In this document: positions 1 to 10,201 of the stretch, one piece after another
Layout of the letters: every line of letters begins with the position of its first letter
Position numbering within the stretch: position 1 is the first letter of the stretch
Source: Prinia subflava
Taxonomy: Eukaryota > Chordata > Aves > Passeriformes > Cisticolidae
Assembly: GCF_021018805.1 (NCBI RefSeq)
Contig: NW_026960607.1
Location: forward strand, 2,420,501 to 2,484,500
Direction: 5' to 3'
Length of the DNA: 64,000 nucleotides
Translations under genes and position numbers: made by a program
The notes under the pieces: model-generated
The model's database searches: none
What the model saw: the letters and a program-made list of their open reading frames with translations, nothing else
Told to the model about the DNA's origin: nothing

Positions 1-1620
1 TTTTACTTTTATGCCATTACTGGTACCAGTATTAATTATATGGTTGTAGTAACAGAATATAAAGAAATACATTTATGTACCTCACATTTTACCAAAAAAT
101 TTGGGTTTTCTTCAGCTATAAAATCTTATGAATTGCTGAATGAATATTTTCAATATTTTACAGAAAAAACTAAAGGATGTATTGTGAAATTACCATTTGT
201 TCTAGTAACTTGAAAGTTTGTTATTTATTCTGAATTGTCCTTATCTCATTTTGGAAATAATGCCATCATTTATTTAATGGCTTAAATGGATGTCTGTTGT
301 TAGAAGCATCATTTCACTAAGCTACAATCTTTCTTTCTCTCAACTTTAATAACACTATACTTTTCTTTAATAAGGGTTAACCTTGCCTTGCTGGTTCTCT
401 GGAAGAAATCAGAGCAGCTTGTTTAGAAAAGGATTTGACATGCATGCTCTGTCCTGATCAGAACTGGCAGAAAAAACCTCATATAAAAAGCCAGCTACAT
501 CAAAGCCTCGGAAGCTCATCCACTTGTATATTTAGCTTACTTAAAAAAACAAACCAAACCCCTTTTCTTTGTACTTTAGCTACTTTTGATGAACTATACT
601 TTATGTCCCATAGCATTTCTTGCAGATCGTTCAGTTAGTTACCAAGCAAAACATCTATGTGTCTGTATTTTCTCTAAGTTCCAATGCTCGTATTCAAAAA
701 CAGGTCTTAAATCCAAAGTTTCAAGAATTCTGAGTTTCAGTTTGACAAATTTATGGAAAGCAACTACAGACCCTAAACAAAGATGACTGAATTCTTCCTT
801 CCACAATTTTGTGTCAGTAACTTTCTTGTGATAACTCTCATTCTCGCACTAGAAAAACACATAGCAAGGCTATTTACAGACTCCTTCAATGTTTTCTTTT
901 TAATACTTACAGAGAAATGGGAGGTATATTTAAAATATCTCTTTACCAATCAGCACAGAGGAGTACCCTATTTTGGGTAATTTCTATCCCTGACTCAGGT
1001 TAAACTGAAACACTTTCCTGAAAGTCACATATGATTTTTTTCTCATTAAATCATCCTGTCATTTGTATCCTGTTAACTTGGTAGAAATTCATGTGTATCA
1101 AGGATAAAATAATTGTCCTGTAATAGTCCTACATTTCTTCACAAGAGTCTTCTCTCCACAGAGAAAATCAGAGAGTCTTAAATGAGGTGTTAATAGCCCC
1201 ACTATAAGAGGATTCTGATAAAAAATGGAATCCACTGCCAGACACTGCCTACAATGTGATTTTCCTTATTCTTGGAATATTGTGAGAATAATATTTAGCA
1301 CTTCATGACGTAATGAAGTTATAAATACGTTTGGGGAACATAAAATTCCAAAATTCATATCTGTAGCATTACTGCAACTACAGTAAATTATGAAGCTCTA
1401 TGAAAATTCTAGTGACAGAAAAACTCAAATTCTCTTGTGCCTCTTGTCTTTCTACTGCAAGGGACAAGTATTCACAAAGGAAAAATAAACAGGACAGAGC
1501 AAAAGTACACCCATCAGCATCAGAACTGCAGAGTCCTGTCTCAGGGACCTTCACATATGCACCATGATGTCTTTAATTAAAGTTAGCAATTCTTTGGCTT
1601 TCATTTACTCAAATACATAG

Positions 1621-1715
1621 AAAGAAAAAAAAACCCAGAAAAAAAAACCAAACCCAAAAAAACCCCCAACCAACCAACCAACAAAAAAAAAAAAACAAAC
1701 CCAAAAAAACCCACC
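1621..1715. repeat. A/C-rich low-complexity stretch
   Basis: Runs of 7 to 13 A's separated by short C runs, with a short CCAA tetranucleotide array (four units) near 1665-1680. This is simple sequence of the kind common in songbird introns. Confidence 0.85.
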
Positions 1716-4649
1716 ACATAATATTTCTCTATACTACAGACACAGCCAGGCTGGATATTTGTAGTTCTGGACATCTATAAAGTTGTTTTTTTTGCTTCCA
1801 CCCCCCAAAATACTTTGTTTTGAGTCAGGTGTTCTATATACAGGACATATAGTCCTCTGCTGTGGCATGTCATCAAATTCTCCTATGACTTTAATGAAGC
1901 AAGGAGGAGGCTACTTACATAATCCCAAAGGCTGTGGATGCTAAAAGTATGCTTCTGCACATTGAGTATTTTTTACTCACAATTCTAGGGTGTTTGCTGA
2001 TAACCAGCATTATGTTATGTATTTTAGTGGAAGCTGAAGGCACACCGCTCTGCCTTCAGGGGCTGACTTGGCAACTTCACTCAGACAAGAATTAACTAGA
2101 TAACAAAGTCTGGAAATATCACTAAAGTCCATTTTAGAGTGGGATGAGAGTTAAGTAAACACGATTAGCAAAGGAACCAAAAGGGTAATTGTGAATTTCT
2201 ATTTCTGACAGAAACACTGCTTATCTTACATTACTTTAGGGAGGAAGAGTTAATTCCCAGTGAGCATTATAAAAGTAAACAAAAGTTGAAGTATATCCAA
2301 AACTCAAAATTCTAAGCAATTTCAGCCACTGAATGACATCTAAGCCAATATAACTATTTCCCTAAGTATTTAAAATACTACACATATTAATTTTAAAAAG
2401 ACAAAATGAACCACTTCAGAGGACTTCTCACTTCTGTATAATCTCCAATGACAATTTTATTCTGTAAGCAGTTATGAAAATTTTTGAATTTTAACGTTGC
2501 AATTAATATGCATGTTGCAGCAATTAGTTTTCAGAAAATAAAATCAGACTTTTACAGCAATGTCTCCCATTTTATGTTTTTAATATTTAATTATATAATA
2601 AAAAGCATTTTTCTCAAAAGTGATACAACAGAAAATGTTACTAGTGAATTCTGAAAGCTGTAAAACAGATGCCTCTATACTTTAGGTAAAATCAGAAGCA
2701 AACTGCTGCAATAAAACCGTTGTCACTTGCGATTGCTTGAGCTTTCCCTGTGTATTAACTGGTCATTTTCTCAAAGGAAGGGTGCTATCTAGCAGACATT
2801 AAACTTACCCTAAACTACAACAGCAGCAATCCATTCCATTATGCTTTACCTTTTGGAATGTGCTGTTGATGCTTCAATTTATTTACCTATCAGGGAGAAT
2901 ACACTGCTACTGAAGCACAAAATTGCATTCTTTGACCAGATCATCACTTGCATACCTACTGCTATTCTTCAAACCTGAAGAGATTCTGCAGAGATACAAG
3001 GTTTGCTTACACAATTCCTATCATAGAACCATTCAAGTACTCTGAATGCAGGTTCTCATTAGGACTCTATAGGCTTTAAGCTTAGTTAAGCTTACTTCCC
3101 TCATTCTTTTCCAAATTAAAAAAATAATAACATTGCACTGTACTTGCTAGCACAAATTAAAAACAAACAAATTCTTAGTTTAAGAAATCAGTTACAGGGG
3201 AAATTAAAAAGGAAACAGGTACAGATAGGAAAGGTGAAAAAATGCCAAAGTACTTGCCCAATGCATTTACTGGCAAGGTACTTTATCAAAGTCCAGGAGA
3301 TAAACTTAGATAAATTGCCATAAGATCAGTACCTGTTAATGTTTGGCACATATTCTGCACATACACAACACTATAGAAGAGCATTGACTTCCAGGTTCTA
3401 TGTCAGTCTCTAACACCAACAGAATAAGCAGAAAATTATATAATGAGAATGTATCCCTCTGCAACCAGAGAGAAATTTTAAATATTATCCCACATACCAC
3501 TTGCAGGTTCAGACATGTTTCTAATATTTTTCTACTTTATTTAGATATATATAAAACTAGACCAAGGTTTAGCATCTTCACATTTGCCACATTCACAAAT
3601 TATCATGAGTGTACAATTTGCATGGCAGGTCCTTGGGTAAAACAGCTCGTTTATCAATAAGAAAATATCTCACCTAGGAATTGATGAAATAGGAACTGTA
3701 GGTATACTTTTGTGTGTGTACATTGAGATCATACCCATTTTTGCATGCAGGGGAGAGGAAGTTCTGCTTTTACCAAAATCTTAATCATTATATGTTAGTT
3801 CTGAGAAGGCAGTAGAGTTTATAGGTGCTATATGATGGTTTACATATTAGAAAGCTGTAACAGATTATAAGCAATTCCACAGCTACATGTAGAGGTTTTT
3901 CTTAGATGTTCAATACACTAACTGTTTCACAGGCATATATTAAAAATATAATACAAAGACATAGAGAAATTATAAGCCCTTGCACAAACCGAGAACATCA
4001 GAACAACAAATCAGAATGTGATTATGGAAGAACACCATAGGTGAGATTAATATAGAAACATAATAGATTTTTCACTCAAACAGGTAAGAAAATGACTTAA
4101 TTATTCAAGCTCTAAGCATACTGTTAAAACAGTCATTTCTAGAAAACTAAACACCAGGCCTTGTAATGTCAGTTCTATTCAAGCAAACCAGCAAAACATT
4201 TACTATTAAAACTAACTTACCAGTTCTCTAAGATAATTTTCCACAGTGTCCTTACTGAAACCCCTTTAATCAGAATTTTCACATTAAAAATTTAGGCTTC
4301 TACCCTGGCTTTCTCACCCATTGAGAACTTAAGCAATTTGATTTGGATTTTATACATCTGTCAGGATCATGTAATTTTTTAATGCCTCCAAGGAGGAAAA
4401 TGAATGCAGCAACTCAACAAAACTGAAAGAAAAAGAATTTCTACAGTAACTCTGATATTGTACTTGAAACTGAAAACAAGTTTTTCCTCTGACTCTGCTA
4501 AGAACCCTTTGAGGCCTTGTGAAGACATGATAATGCATTAAATGCAAAATAGTCCTTATCCTGAACTGGTGAAGCTTATGCTAACAGTGGTTCATCTGAA
4601 TTGTCTGAATTGTGAAGATTTTTAATTGCGAAGATTTTCCATCAGAATG

Positions 4650-4740
4650 AAAGAAGGAGAGAGAGTGAGAGAGAGGGGTGAGAGCGTGTATGAATGAGAA
4701 AGCATGAGCAACAGCAAGTGAGGGAAAGTGAATGAAGGAA
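4650..4740. repeat. GA-rich low-complexity stretch
   Basis: Imperfect GA/GTGA repeats such as GAGAGAGTGAGAGAGAGG, purine-rich on the plus strand and without a clean period. Confidence 0.7.
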
Positions 4741-4922
4741 AATCTACTTCAAGCCCTAGTTACTTTAACTTTTTTTTTCCTATTACAACTATTTTAGCAA
4801 AAGCTTTTGCAAAAGAGAAATTTTAGGAAAGTCTTTCCCTTAATTGCACTTTTCAAATCCAAGAAAGAGAAAATTTCCTTCTGAATTGTTACTACCATCT
4901 CCCATTTCCATTTTTCACTGCA

Positions 4923-5078
4923 GAAATATATCAACTGCAACAGGATTTGCGTAAACTACCACTTGTACTAAATTGACTTTAATGAAATGAATAACAGTGA
5001 GAAATATATCAACTGCAACAGGATTTGCGTAAACTACCACTTGTACTAAATTGACTTTAATGAAATGAATAACAGTGA
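4923..5078. repeat. Perfect tandem duplication, 2 x 78 bp
   Basis: The unit beginning GAAATATATCAACTGC at 4923 is repeated without a mismatch from 5001, a period of 78 bp. The match continues a few bases into a third unit (GAAA). The lack of any difference in non-coding DNA points to a recent event or an assembly artefact. Confidence 0.95.
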
Positions 5079-5731
5079 GAAAATAGAAAATATTTGTAAA
5101 TTTTCAGTACTACTGCACTGAAAATGGTGAGAATTTCAATCATTGTGAACATCACCATAAAATTTTAACTGAGTAAGCCTCTTTACTCAGTCTAAAATGC
5201 TTCTGTTTTTTAAATATAGTCCCTATCCTTCAATTAATTTATGGATTTGGAAAATTTTGTGATACAGGCATAAGTCAGATGTAACAGAAAATGTTAAATA
5301 GAATTTAATGCTATTCTACCAATTTTCCTAAATAGATTTTTCAGCTACCACCATCATTCTCTGGATGTCAAATCAGCTTATCATGGTTTGATATTTATCA
5401 ACTGTATAGAACAGGCAAAAATACAGACACCGTCCCATAGAGAACTGGGAATTAAAAGTCAACAAATCAAATGTTATTTTAATTGTACTTCCATTTGCAA
5501 ACATGTTTTTCTCATCTGCCTTCTTTTATTTTCCTTATTGCATTTCATATTATTTCCTAGGCTGTAAACTTACAGACAATCTTCAGATTTCTGAGGAATC
5601 CTGACAGCTAGTGAAAACCCCAATAAATTTATTGAAAACTAGTTTCTGACCTACAATTGCAGCTGCCAGTTATTTTACAGAAAACTGATTTTGTCCAAAA
5701 CACAACATTTAATTAAATTCACCTACCACAC

Positions 5732-6061
5732 TGTCGCTGTGAGCCTTGCCAGAAAGACACACTGGAGACCAGAGTTTGGATTGATCAGAGCAGCAGCAGA
5801 GGAGAAAATCCCCACCTTGTTTATTACTTCCTATTTTATACTTCTCGCAAGGTGACCATGGATTGGAGAGTGGGCATTCCCACCTCTCACCACCTTGGTC
5901 AAGGGGACTGTCACACAGTCTTGTTTGTCCCAGCATGGAATGTGAAAACAATGGCTATGTTTATAGAACATAGCTGGTCTTTACATGAAAGGAGCGTGAG
6001 AAGGTGCAAACCTTCTACTTAGTATGAACGCTCAGCAAACTAGGAAGATCTCATGGTGATA
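5732..6061 (-). mobile_element. Solo LTR of an endogenous retrovirus (330 bp)
   Basis: Flanked by the same hexamer CCACAC at 5726-5731 and 6062-6067; the identity extends two bases further left on both sides (TACCACAC). On the minus strand the end is GCGACA, and the start reads TATCACC, so the expected TG has become TA. It carries TATAAAATAGG (TATA box at 5834-5840) followed about 10 bp later by AATAAA (5820-5825), the close TATA/poly(A) order also seen in the 376-bp LTRs nearby. A 6-bp duplication suits class II (ERVK-like) elements. No internal sequence remains, so it is most likely the product of LTR-LTR recombination. It is in the same sense as PALLD. Confidence 0.75.
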
Positions 6062-6067
6062 CCACAC

Positions 6068-6847
6068 TAGTTATCTAACTGCAATAATAATAAAAGAAAA
6101 AACTTAGGTATTATAAAATAGTTGAACTGAACAATCCTATATCTGTTACTTACAGGATTTACCATAGAGAGGTAAGAAGGTGAGACAGGGCAATGGCAAG
6201 TAAAATCTTGGCTGACAAACTCTTGCCCTTGAGTAAAACATAAAAAACACAGTCCACATATGTTTCTTAAAAAGTTTACAGAAACAGAAAGAAGATACAA
6301 GCAGTAACATTACCGTGGTCAAAGTTGTTATGGGGAGGGAGAAGGAAAGAGAGGAGGAGAGAAAAAAGAAAATTGGCAACTGTGTCTTTCAAATACATGT
6401 AGGAGGACATGAAAAGTGTTTTCAAGGATAAGTCCATAAAATAAAGAAGAATTCCAGAATCAGGATAATGGAGATAAGATAAAAATATTTCAAAGAACAT
6501 GCAAGAAACTAATATCTTGCCTGTTTAAAGGTATGTGTAGTATGTTACAAAATGGGTAATACAGATAAATACATAGATTTCCACTTGTACTGAGTTGATG
6601 CCTCACATTCTTGAAAACGAAAGATATTTTATATAGTGCATATTAACAAACACCAGAAAGATCTGCTTAATAAGTCTGTGATTAGCAATAACTATTAGCC
6701 ACAAGAAAAAAAATGCAGTGCCTTTGAGAGGTTATAAGAGGGTTGCCAAGATCTCCTGGAAGCAAAATTCTCAGTGTTTACTAGTGTCCAATTCCATTAG
6801 TTTCATATATGCTAATTATTTTTCTTATTAAATACACTGCAGAGTTT
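6068..6847. other. PALLD intron between two ERV insertions
   Basis: Unique-looking AT-rich sequence. Minus-strand open frames at 6067-6500 are pyrimidine-rich, hydrophobic and featureless; I do not regard them as genes. Confidence 0.5.
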
Positions 6848-6853
6848 GGAAAG

Positions 6854-7229
6854 TGAAACCAGGGTCCCTATATGGAAGCTGGAACAGAGCAACGCACGAT
6901 ACGACCAATATGGTTAAAACATACGTTCTCCTCTTTATTCCCAAAATGGCTGGTTTTATACAGTGTCAGATAGTTTACATTTCTAGGTGCTTTCTAATTG
7001 GCATTCAGCATGAGAAAGAATGCAAACAATCTTAGCTTAAGGTAGCTACTGTGATTCTACACTAACTGTCCTATCTAAAGCATGCACACACCTTAACTTC
7101 AATTCTAACTGTGCCACAGGTTTCTCTACTTCTACATGGGCCCAAATCTGAGGCCCAGCAGGCCTAAATCTGAGGCCCAGTTTGGGATAGCTCAAACTTC
7201 ATTCCATAACACATCATGCTCCTGCTACA
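6854..7229 (-). repeat. 3' LTR of the gag-only ERV
   Basis: 376 bp, TG...CA ends on the minus strand, TATA box (TATAAAA) at 6954-6960 and AATAAA at 6934-6939. Matches 9820-10195 except at eight substitutions. Confidence 0.93.
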
Positions 7230-7253
7230 AATTCCCTCTTTTTTCTTTTTTGA
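7230..7253 (-). other. Polypurine tract
   Basis: Minus-strand purine run (A6 G A6 GAGGG, then AATT) directly before the 3' LTR start TGTAGCAGG. This is where plus-strand priming occurs in retroviruses. Confidence 0.8.
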
Positions 7254-7399
7254 GCTATCCAAACTGGCTCTGTAGCACGGCTGGCTACTTTTTGCATACA
7301 CTGTTACAAGCAAAGCATAATTTGATTCACCCAGAGAAACCCCATGATCCCAGCCATTAAAAGCAGAAAGACAAAAGCACAGGACTTGGTCCCTGCCAT
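7254..7399 (-). pseudogene. Short remnant between gag and polypurine tract, possibly envelope tail
   Basis: After the gag stop, another minus-strand frame gives a short hydrophobic run (about 7310-7372, LMAGIMGFLWVNQIML) and then a stop. This resembles the membrane-spanning end of a retroviral envelope, suggesting one large deletion joined the gag end to the env end. The call rests on hydrophobicity and position alone. Confidence 0.35.
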
Positions 7400-9478
7400 T
7401 CACCCGATCGCAGGTTCTAAATATAAAGTCCCAAAATCATCTGCGGTCTCTTCTTCTTCACTGCATGGTGATGTATCATGACTGCAGGCTTCTCTGTTGT
7501 TGCTGGGATGGTTGATGTTGCCTCCTGTCAATGCAGCTGCAATGATGTGTCCCTGTTGCTCTATTGCATCTTGCATGGCTGCTGTGAATGCTGCTGTCTC
7601 GTTGTCTTGTTCAGCTCTGGCAGCTTTTACTAACATCTCATTGACTCCACAGCCTTGAGGAAGGGAAGCTAACACAGTCCTGGTGCACACGTTGGCATTT
7701 TCAAAAGCAAGGGAACGAAACAGATGTTCTTGCACATCTGTGGGTAAGTCTGGGGCATCTTTTAAAGCTGCAGATAAGTGATCGATAAACTGGCCATAAG
7801 GTTCAGTGGCTCCCTGCTTAATATTTGCATATGACGCAGGCTTTTTCTTGTCTGGCACCAGTAGTAAAGCCTTGTGGGCCAATGCCTGAGACAGCTGATG
7901 GATTTCAATTGGAAATGTCAGTTGTACATTAGTTGTCGCGTAAGGACCCTGTCCTGTCAACATATCTGGCTGGATTCCATAAAATGGGTTCCCTACTGTC
8001 TGATGTTTATTAGCCTTTTTGGTGGCTAAGCATCTCCATTTCCTTTCAAAAATAAGAAATTGCGAGGGCGTCAATAACAGAGATGCAATGCTGGAACAAT
8101 CTGCTGGACAAAGGAGATCAGCAGTAAAAATATATTGTATTATATTTTTGGCTGCCTCAGACCTAATACCATGATTTGTGACAGTCTGTTTGGCCGACTG
8201 TAAGACCTTCCACTCATGTGGTTCCCATTTGGCCTGGTTTTGCTCTATGATGACTGGGCAGACAATGGAATTAGCAGCTTTAAAATCGCCATCTAAAATA
8301 GCTTCCTTTAAAACACTAGCCCAGCATTTTTGAATTGGGTCTGTTTGGGTGGCAGGCAGCGCCATCTGCTGGGCAGCAGGCGGCAATGCCTGCTTGGATT
8401 GCAGAGAAGGGAAAGCTGGTAAATTGTGCATTTTTTGTGGAGAAATCCTGGATGCTGCAACTGCTTGCTGCTCCAGTTGGCTCTGGCAATTGGAAAGCTC
8501 GGCAAGTTTAGTTATTATTTGTTGTAATTCATCCGACCGCCGCACTTTTTCTGGCGGCCGGGGTGTGCAAGGAATGTCGGGCTCAGAACCCTCTCCATCT
8601 GAGTCAGATTCTGGCAGGGGGCAATGGGCTGCCTGTGAATGGGTGGCGGGCTGTGCTGGTGCTGGCTGTGGGGGCATAGGAACGTTGGATCGGACCGGGT
8701 CCGAGTTTCCGGAAGTAGCAATGGGGGCCACCATGTTTGTTTTGGTCACATGTGCTGGTGACATCAGCTTGTCTTCCAGTGAAGACAGAACTGGCGCCGC
8801 CCCGCTCTCGGCACTGTCCCAAACTCCGCCTCCCTGCTGCGTCACTTGTGCCCGTTCCGCTCCGCCTTTGGCCTCGCCTTCCTCCTCATCTGTCGCTATG
8901 CCCCCTGAGCCTGGCGACTGGGGCTTTTCCTGTTTGCTTTCATTCTCTTCGGGAGCCGATGGGAGCACTTCCGGTGATCGGCTCACATGGCTCGTGGATG
9001 TATCCATTACCTCACATAAAGAGGAGCACATCGGAGCTTCATTCCCTTTCATGGGATGTGTGCAATTTATACCAAAAAACCTCGCAACTCTAGATGGTTT
9101 TTTCAGCTCTTTTGGCTCGGAAAGAGGCACCCCCTGATCGGATGGAGGGGGAACTGCCCCCTCTAGAGCCTGGATGGCGGCCTGTGCTGCTTGCCGTTCA
9201 GCAGCGAATGTTTGCAAGGTATTTATCACTTTTTTCCAAATCACGCCTAACTCTGTTTCTAGCTTACTTTCTTTTCCTTGCGAAATAGCACAGTCCCATA
9301 ATAATTCACCTATTTCCTTCCATTCTGCTTCACTAAAAAGAAGCGATGGCTGATTTAGCTTTCCTTTTTTCCTGGCCCACAGGGTTAATTGCTCTATATC
9401 AGTTTCTTTTATTTTTTCGCCACTTTTAGAGACAATTGTAGTGAGGAGCTGCACTGCCGCGTGAAGTTCCTTCTCCAT
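7400..9478 (-). CDS. gag: Endogenous retroviral Gag, open frame, lacking nucleocapsid
   Basis: An uninterrupted 692-codon frame beginning MEKELHAAVQ and ending at TGA. The frame stays open upstream to 9691; the 9478 ATG is preferred because a matrix-like helical region starts there. Order: matrix-like region (about 1-130, no N-terminal Gly for myristoylation), an acidic Pro/Ser-rich spacer with a PSAP late-domain motif (173-176), then capsid from about 418 (WEPHEW), with the major homology region at 555-574 (QGATEPYGQFIDHL). After the capsid C-terminal helices the frame ends in about 35 acidic residues with no Cys-His zinc knuckle. The family is betaretrovirus/alpharetrovirus-like. Capsid assembly would be its role; RNA packaging through nucleocapsid is not apparent. 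Confidence 0.88.
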   Translation of the reverse strand: MEKELHAAVQLLTTIVSKSGEKIKETDIEQLTLWARKKGKLNQPSLLFSEAEWKEIGELLWDCAISQGKESKLETELGVIWKKVINTLQTFAAERQAAQAAIQALEGAVPPPSDQGVPLSEPKELKKPSRVARFFGINCTHPMKGNEAPMCSSLCEVMDTSTSHVSRSPEVLPSAPEENESKQEKPQSPGSGGIATDEEEGEAKGGAERAQVTQQGGGVWDSAESGAAPVLSSLEDKLMSPAHVTKTNMVAPIATSGNSDPVRSNVPMPPQPAPAQPATHSQAAHCPLPESDSDGEGSEPDIPCTPRPPEKVRRSDELQQIITKLAELSNCQSQLEQQAVAASRISPQKMHNLPAFPSLQSKQALPPAAQQMALPATQTDPIQKCWASVLKEAILDGDFKAANSIVCPVIIEQNQAKWEPHEWKVLQSAKQTVTNHGIRSEAAKNIIQYIFTADLLCPADCSSIASLLLTPSQFLIFERKWRCLATKKANKHQTVGNPFYGIQPDMLTGQGPYATTNVQLTFPIEIHQLSQALAHKALLLVPDKKKPASYANIKQGATEPYGQFIDHLSAALKDAPDLPTDVQEHLFRSLAFENANVCTRTVLASLPQGCGVNEMLVKAARAEQDNETAAFTAAMQDAIEQQGHIIAAALTGGNINHPSNNREACSHDTSPCSEEEETADDFGTLYLEPAIG

Positions 9479-9798
9479 TATGTATTTTTGATTCTTTTCT
9501 TTCACGCACAGTAACTTACCTCTTCCTTCCACTGCGTGCTGCTGTTCCCCTCCAGGTGAAGCAGACGGGCAACGCTTCCAGCCCCAGCTCTGTGAACTCA
9601 GCACTGCTCCGTGGCCATTTCGGATATTCAGTCCGAATTTTGCACACTGAGCAAGACCCAAGCGCCAGAGTCTTTCACCACATTCAAGCAAGATTCATAT
9701 TCAAACAAAAAATTCAAAATTCAAAATAAAATCCGCATTAAAGCGTAATAAAATCAAATCAGACCTGCATCGAAGCAAAAATAAAAAGTAGAAAAGCG

Positions 9799-9816
9799 TC
9801 CCTGGTCCAGGCACCA
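9799..9816 (-). other. Primer binding site candidate
   Basis: Three bases after the 5' LTR on the minus strand comes TGGTGCCTGGACCAGGGA. It starts with the required TGG (complement of a tRNA CCA end) at the usual spacing. I could not assign it to a particular tRNA; it is not the common Lys, Trp, Pro or Met site. Confidence 0.65.
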
Positions 9817-9819
9817 GAA

Positions 9820-10195
9820 TGAAACCAGGGTCCCTATATGGAAGCTGGAACAGAGCAACGCACGATACGACCAATATGGTTACAACATACGTTCTCCTCT
9901 TTATTCCCAAAATGGCTGGTTTTATACAGTGTCATATAGTTTACAGTTCTAGGTGCTTTCTAATTGGCATTTAGCATGAGAAAGAATGCAAACAATCTTA
10001 GCTTAAGGTAGCTACTGTGATTTTACACTAACTGTCCTATCTAAAGCATGCACACACCTTAACTTCAATTCTAACTGTGCCACAGGTTTATCTACTTCTA
10101 CACGGGCCCAAATCTGAGGCCCAGCAGGCCTAAATCTGAGGCCCAGTTTGGGATAGCTCAAACTTCATTCCATAACATATCATGCTCCTGCTACA
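9820..10195 (-). repeat. 5' LTR of the gag-only ERV
   Basis: 376 bp, TG...CA on the minus strand, TATA box at 9920-9926 and AATAAA at 9900-9905. It would drive transcription of gag toward lower coordinates, the same direction as PALLD. Confidence 0.93.
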
Positions 10196-10201
10196 GGCAA
10201 G

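Larger units (their letters stand above)
1..5725. other. PALLD intron, left part
   Basis: AT-rich intron sequence of PALLD (gene on the minus strand, next exon off the left edge). I see no exon-like segment with matching phase and no recognisable transposon. It holds an A/C-rich low-complexity stretch (1621-1715), a GA-rich stretch (about 4650-4740) and a 78-bp tandem duplication (4923-5078). Short open frames here have no family features. Confidence 0.6.
6854..10195 (-). mobile_element. Gag-only endogenous retrovirus (ERVK-like), complete at both ends
   Basis: Two 376-bp LTRs (6854-7229 and 9820-10195) flank a 2590-bp internal region on the minus strand. The order is 5' LTR, primer binding site, gag, polypurine tract, 3' LTR. 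LTR ends are TGTAGCAGG...CTGGTTTCA. The flanks GGAAAG (6848-6853) and GGCAAG (10196-10201) look like a 6-bp target duplication with one change. The LTRs differ at 8 of 376 positions (2.1%) and have no indels. There is no protease, polymerase or complete envelope. It sits in the PALLD intron in the sense direction. Confidence 0.93.

Noticed and set aside
8349..9137. 262-codon plus-strand open frame
   Set aside because: It is the antisense shadow of the retroviral gag; Cys/Ser/Gly-rich composition and no domain.
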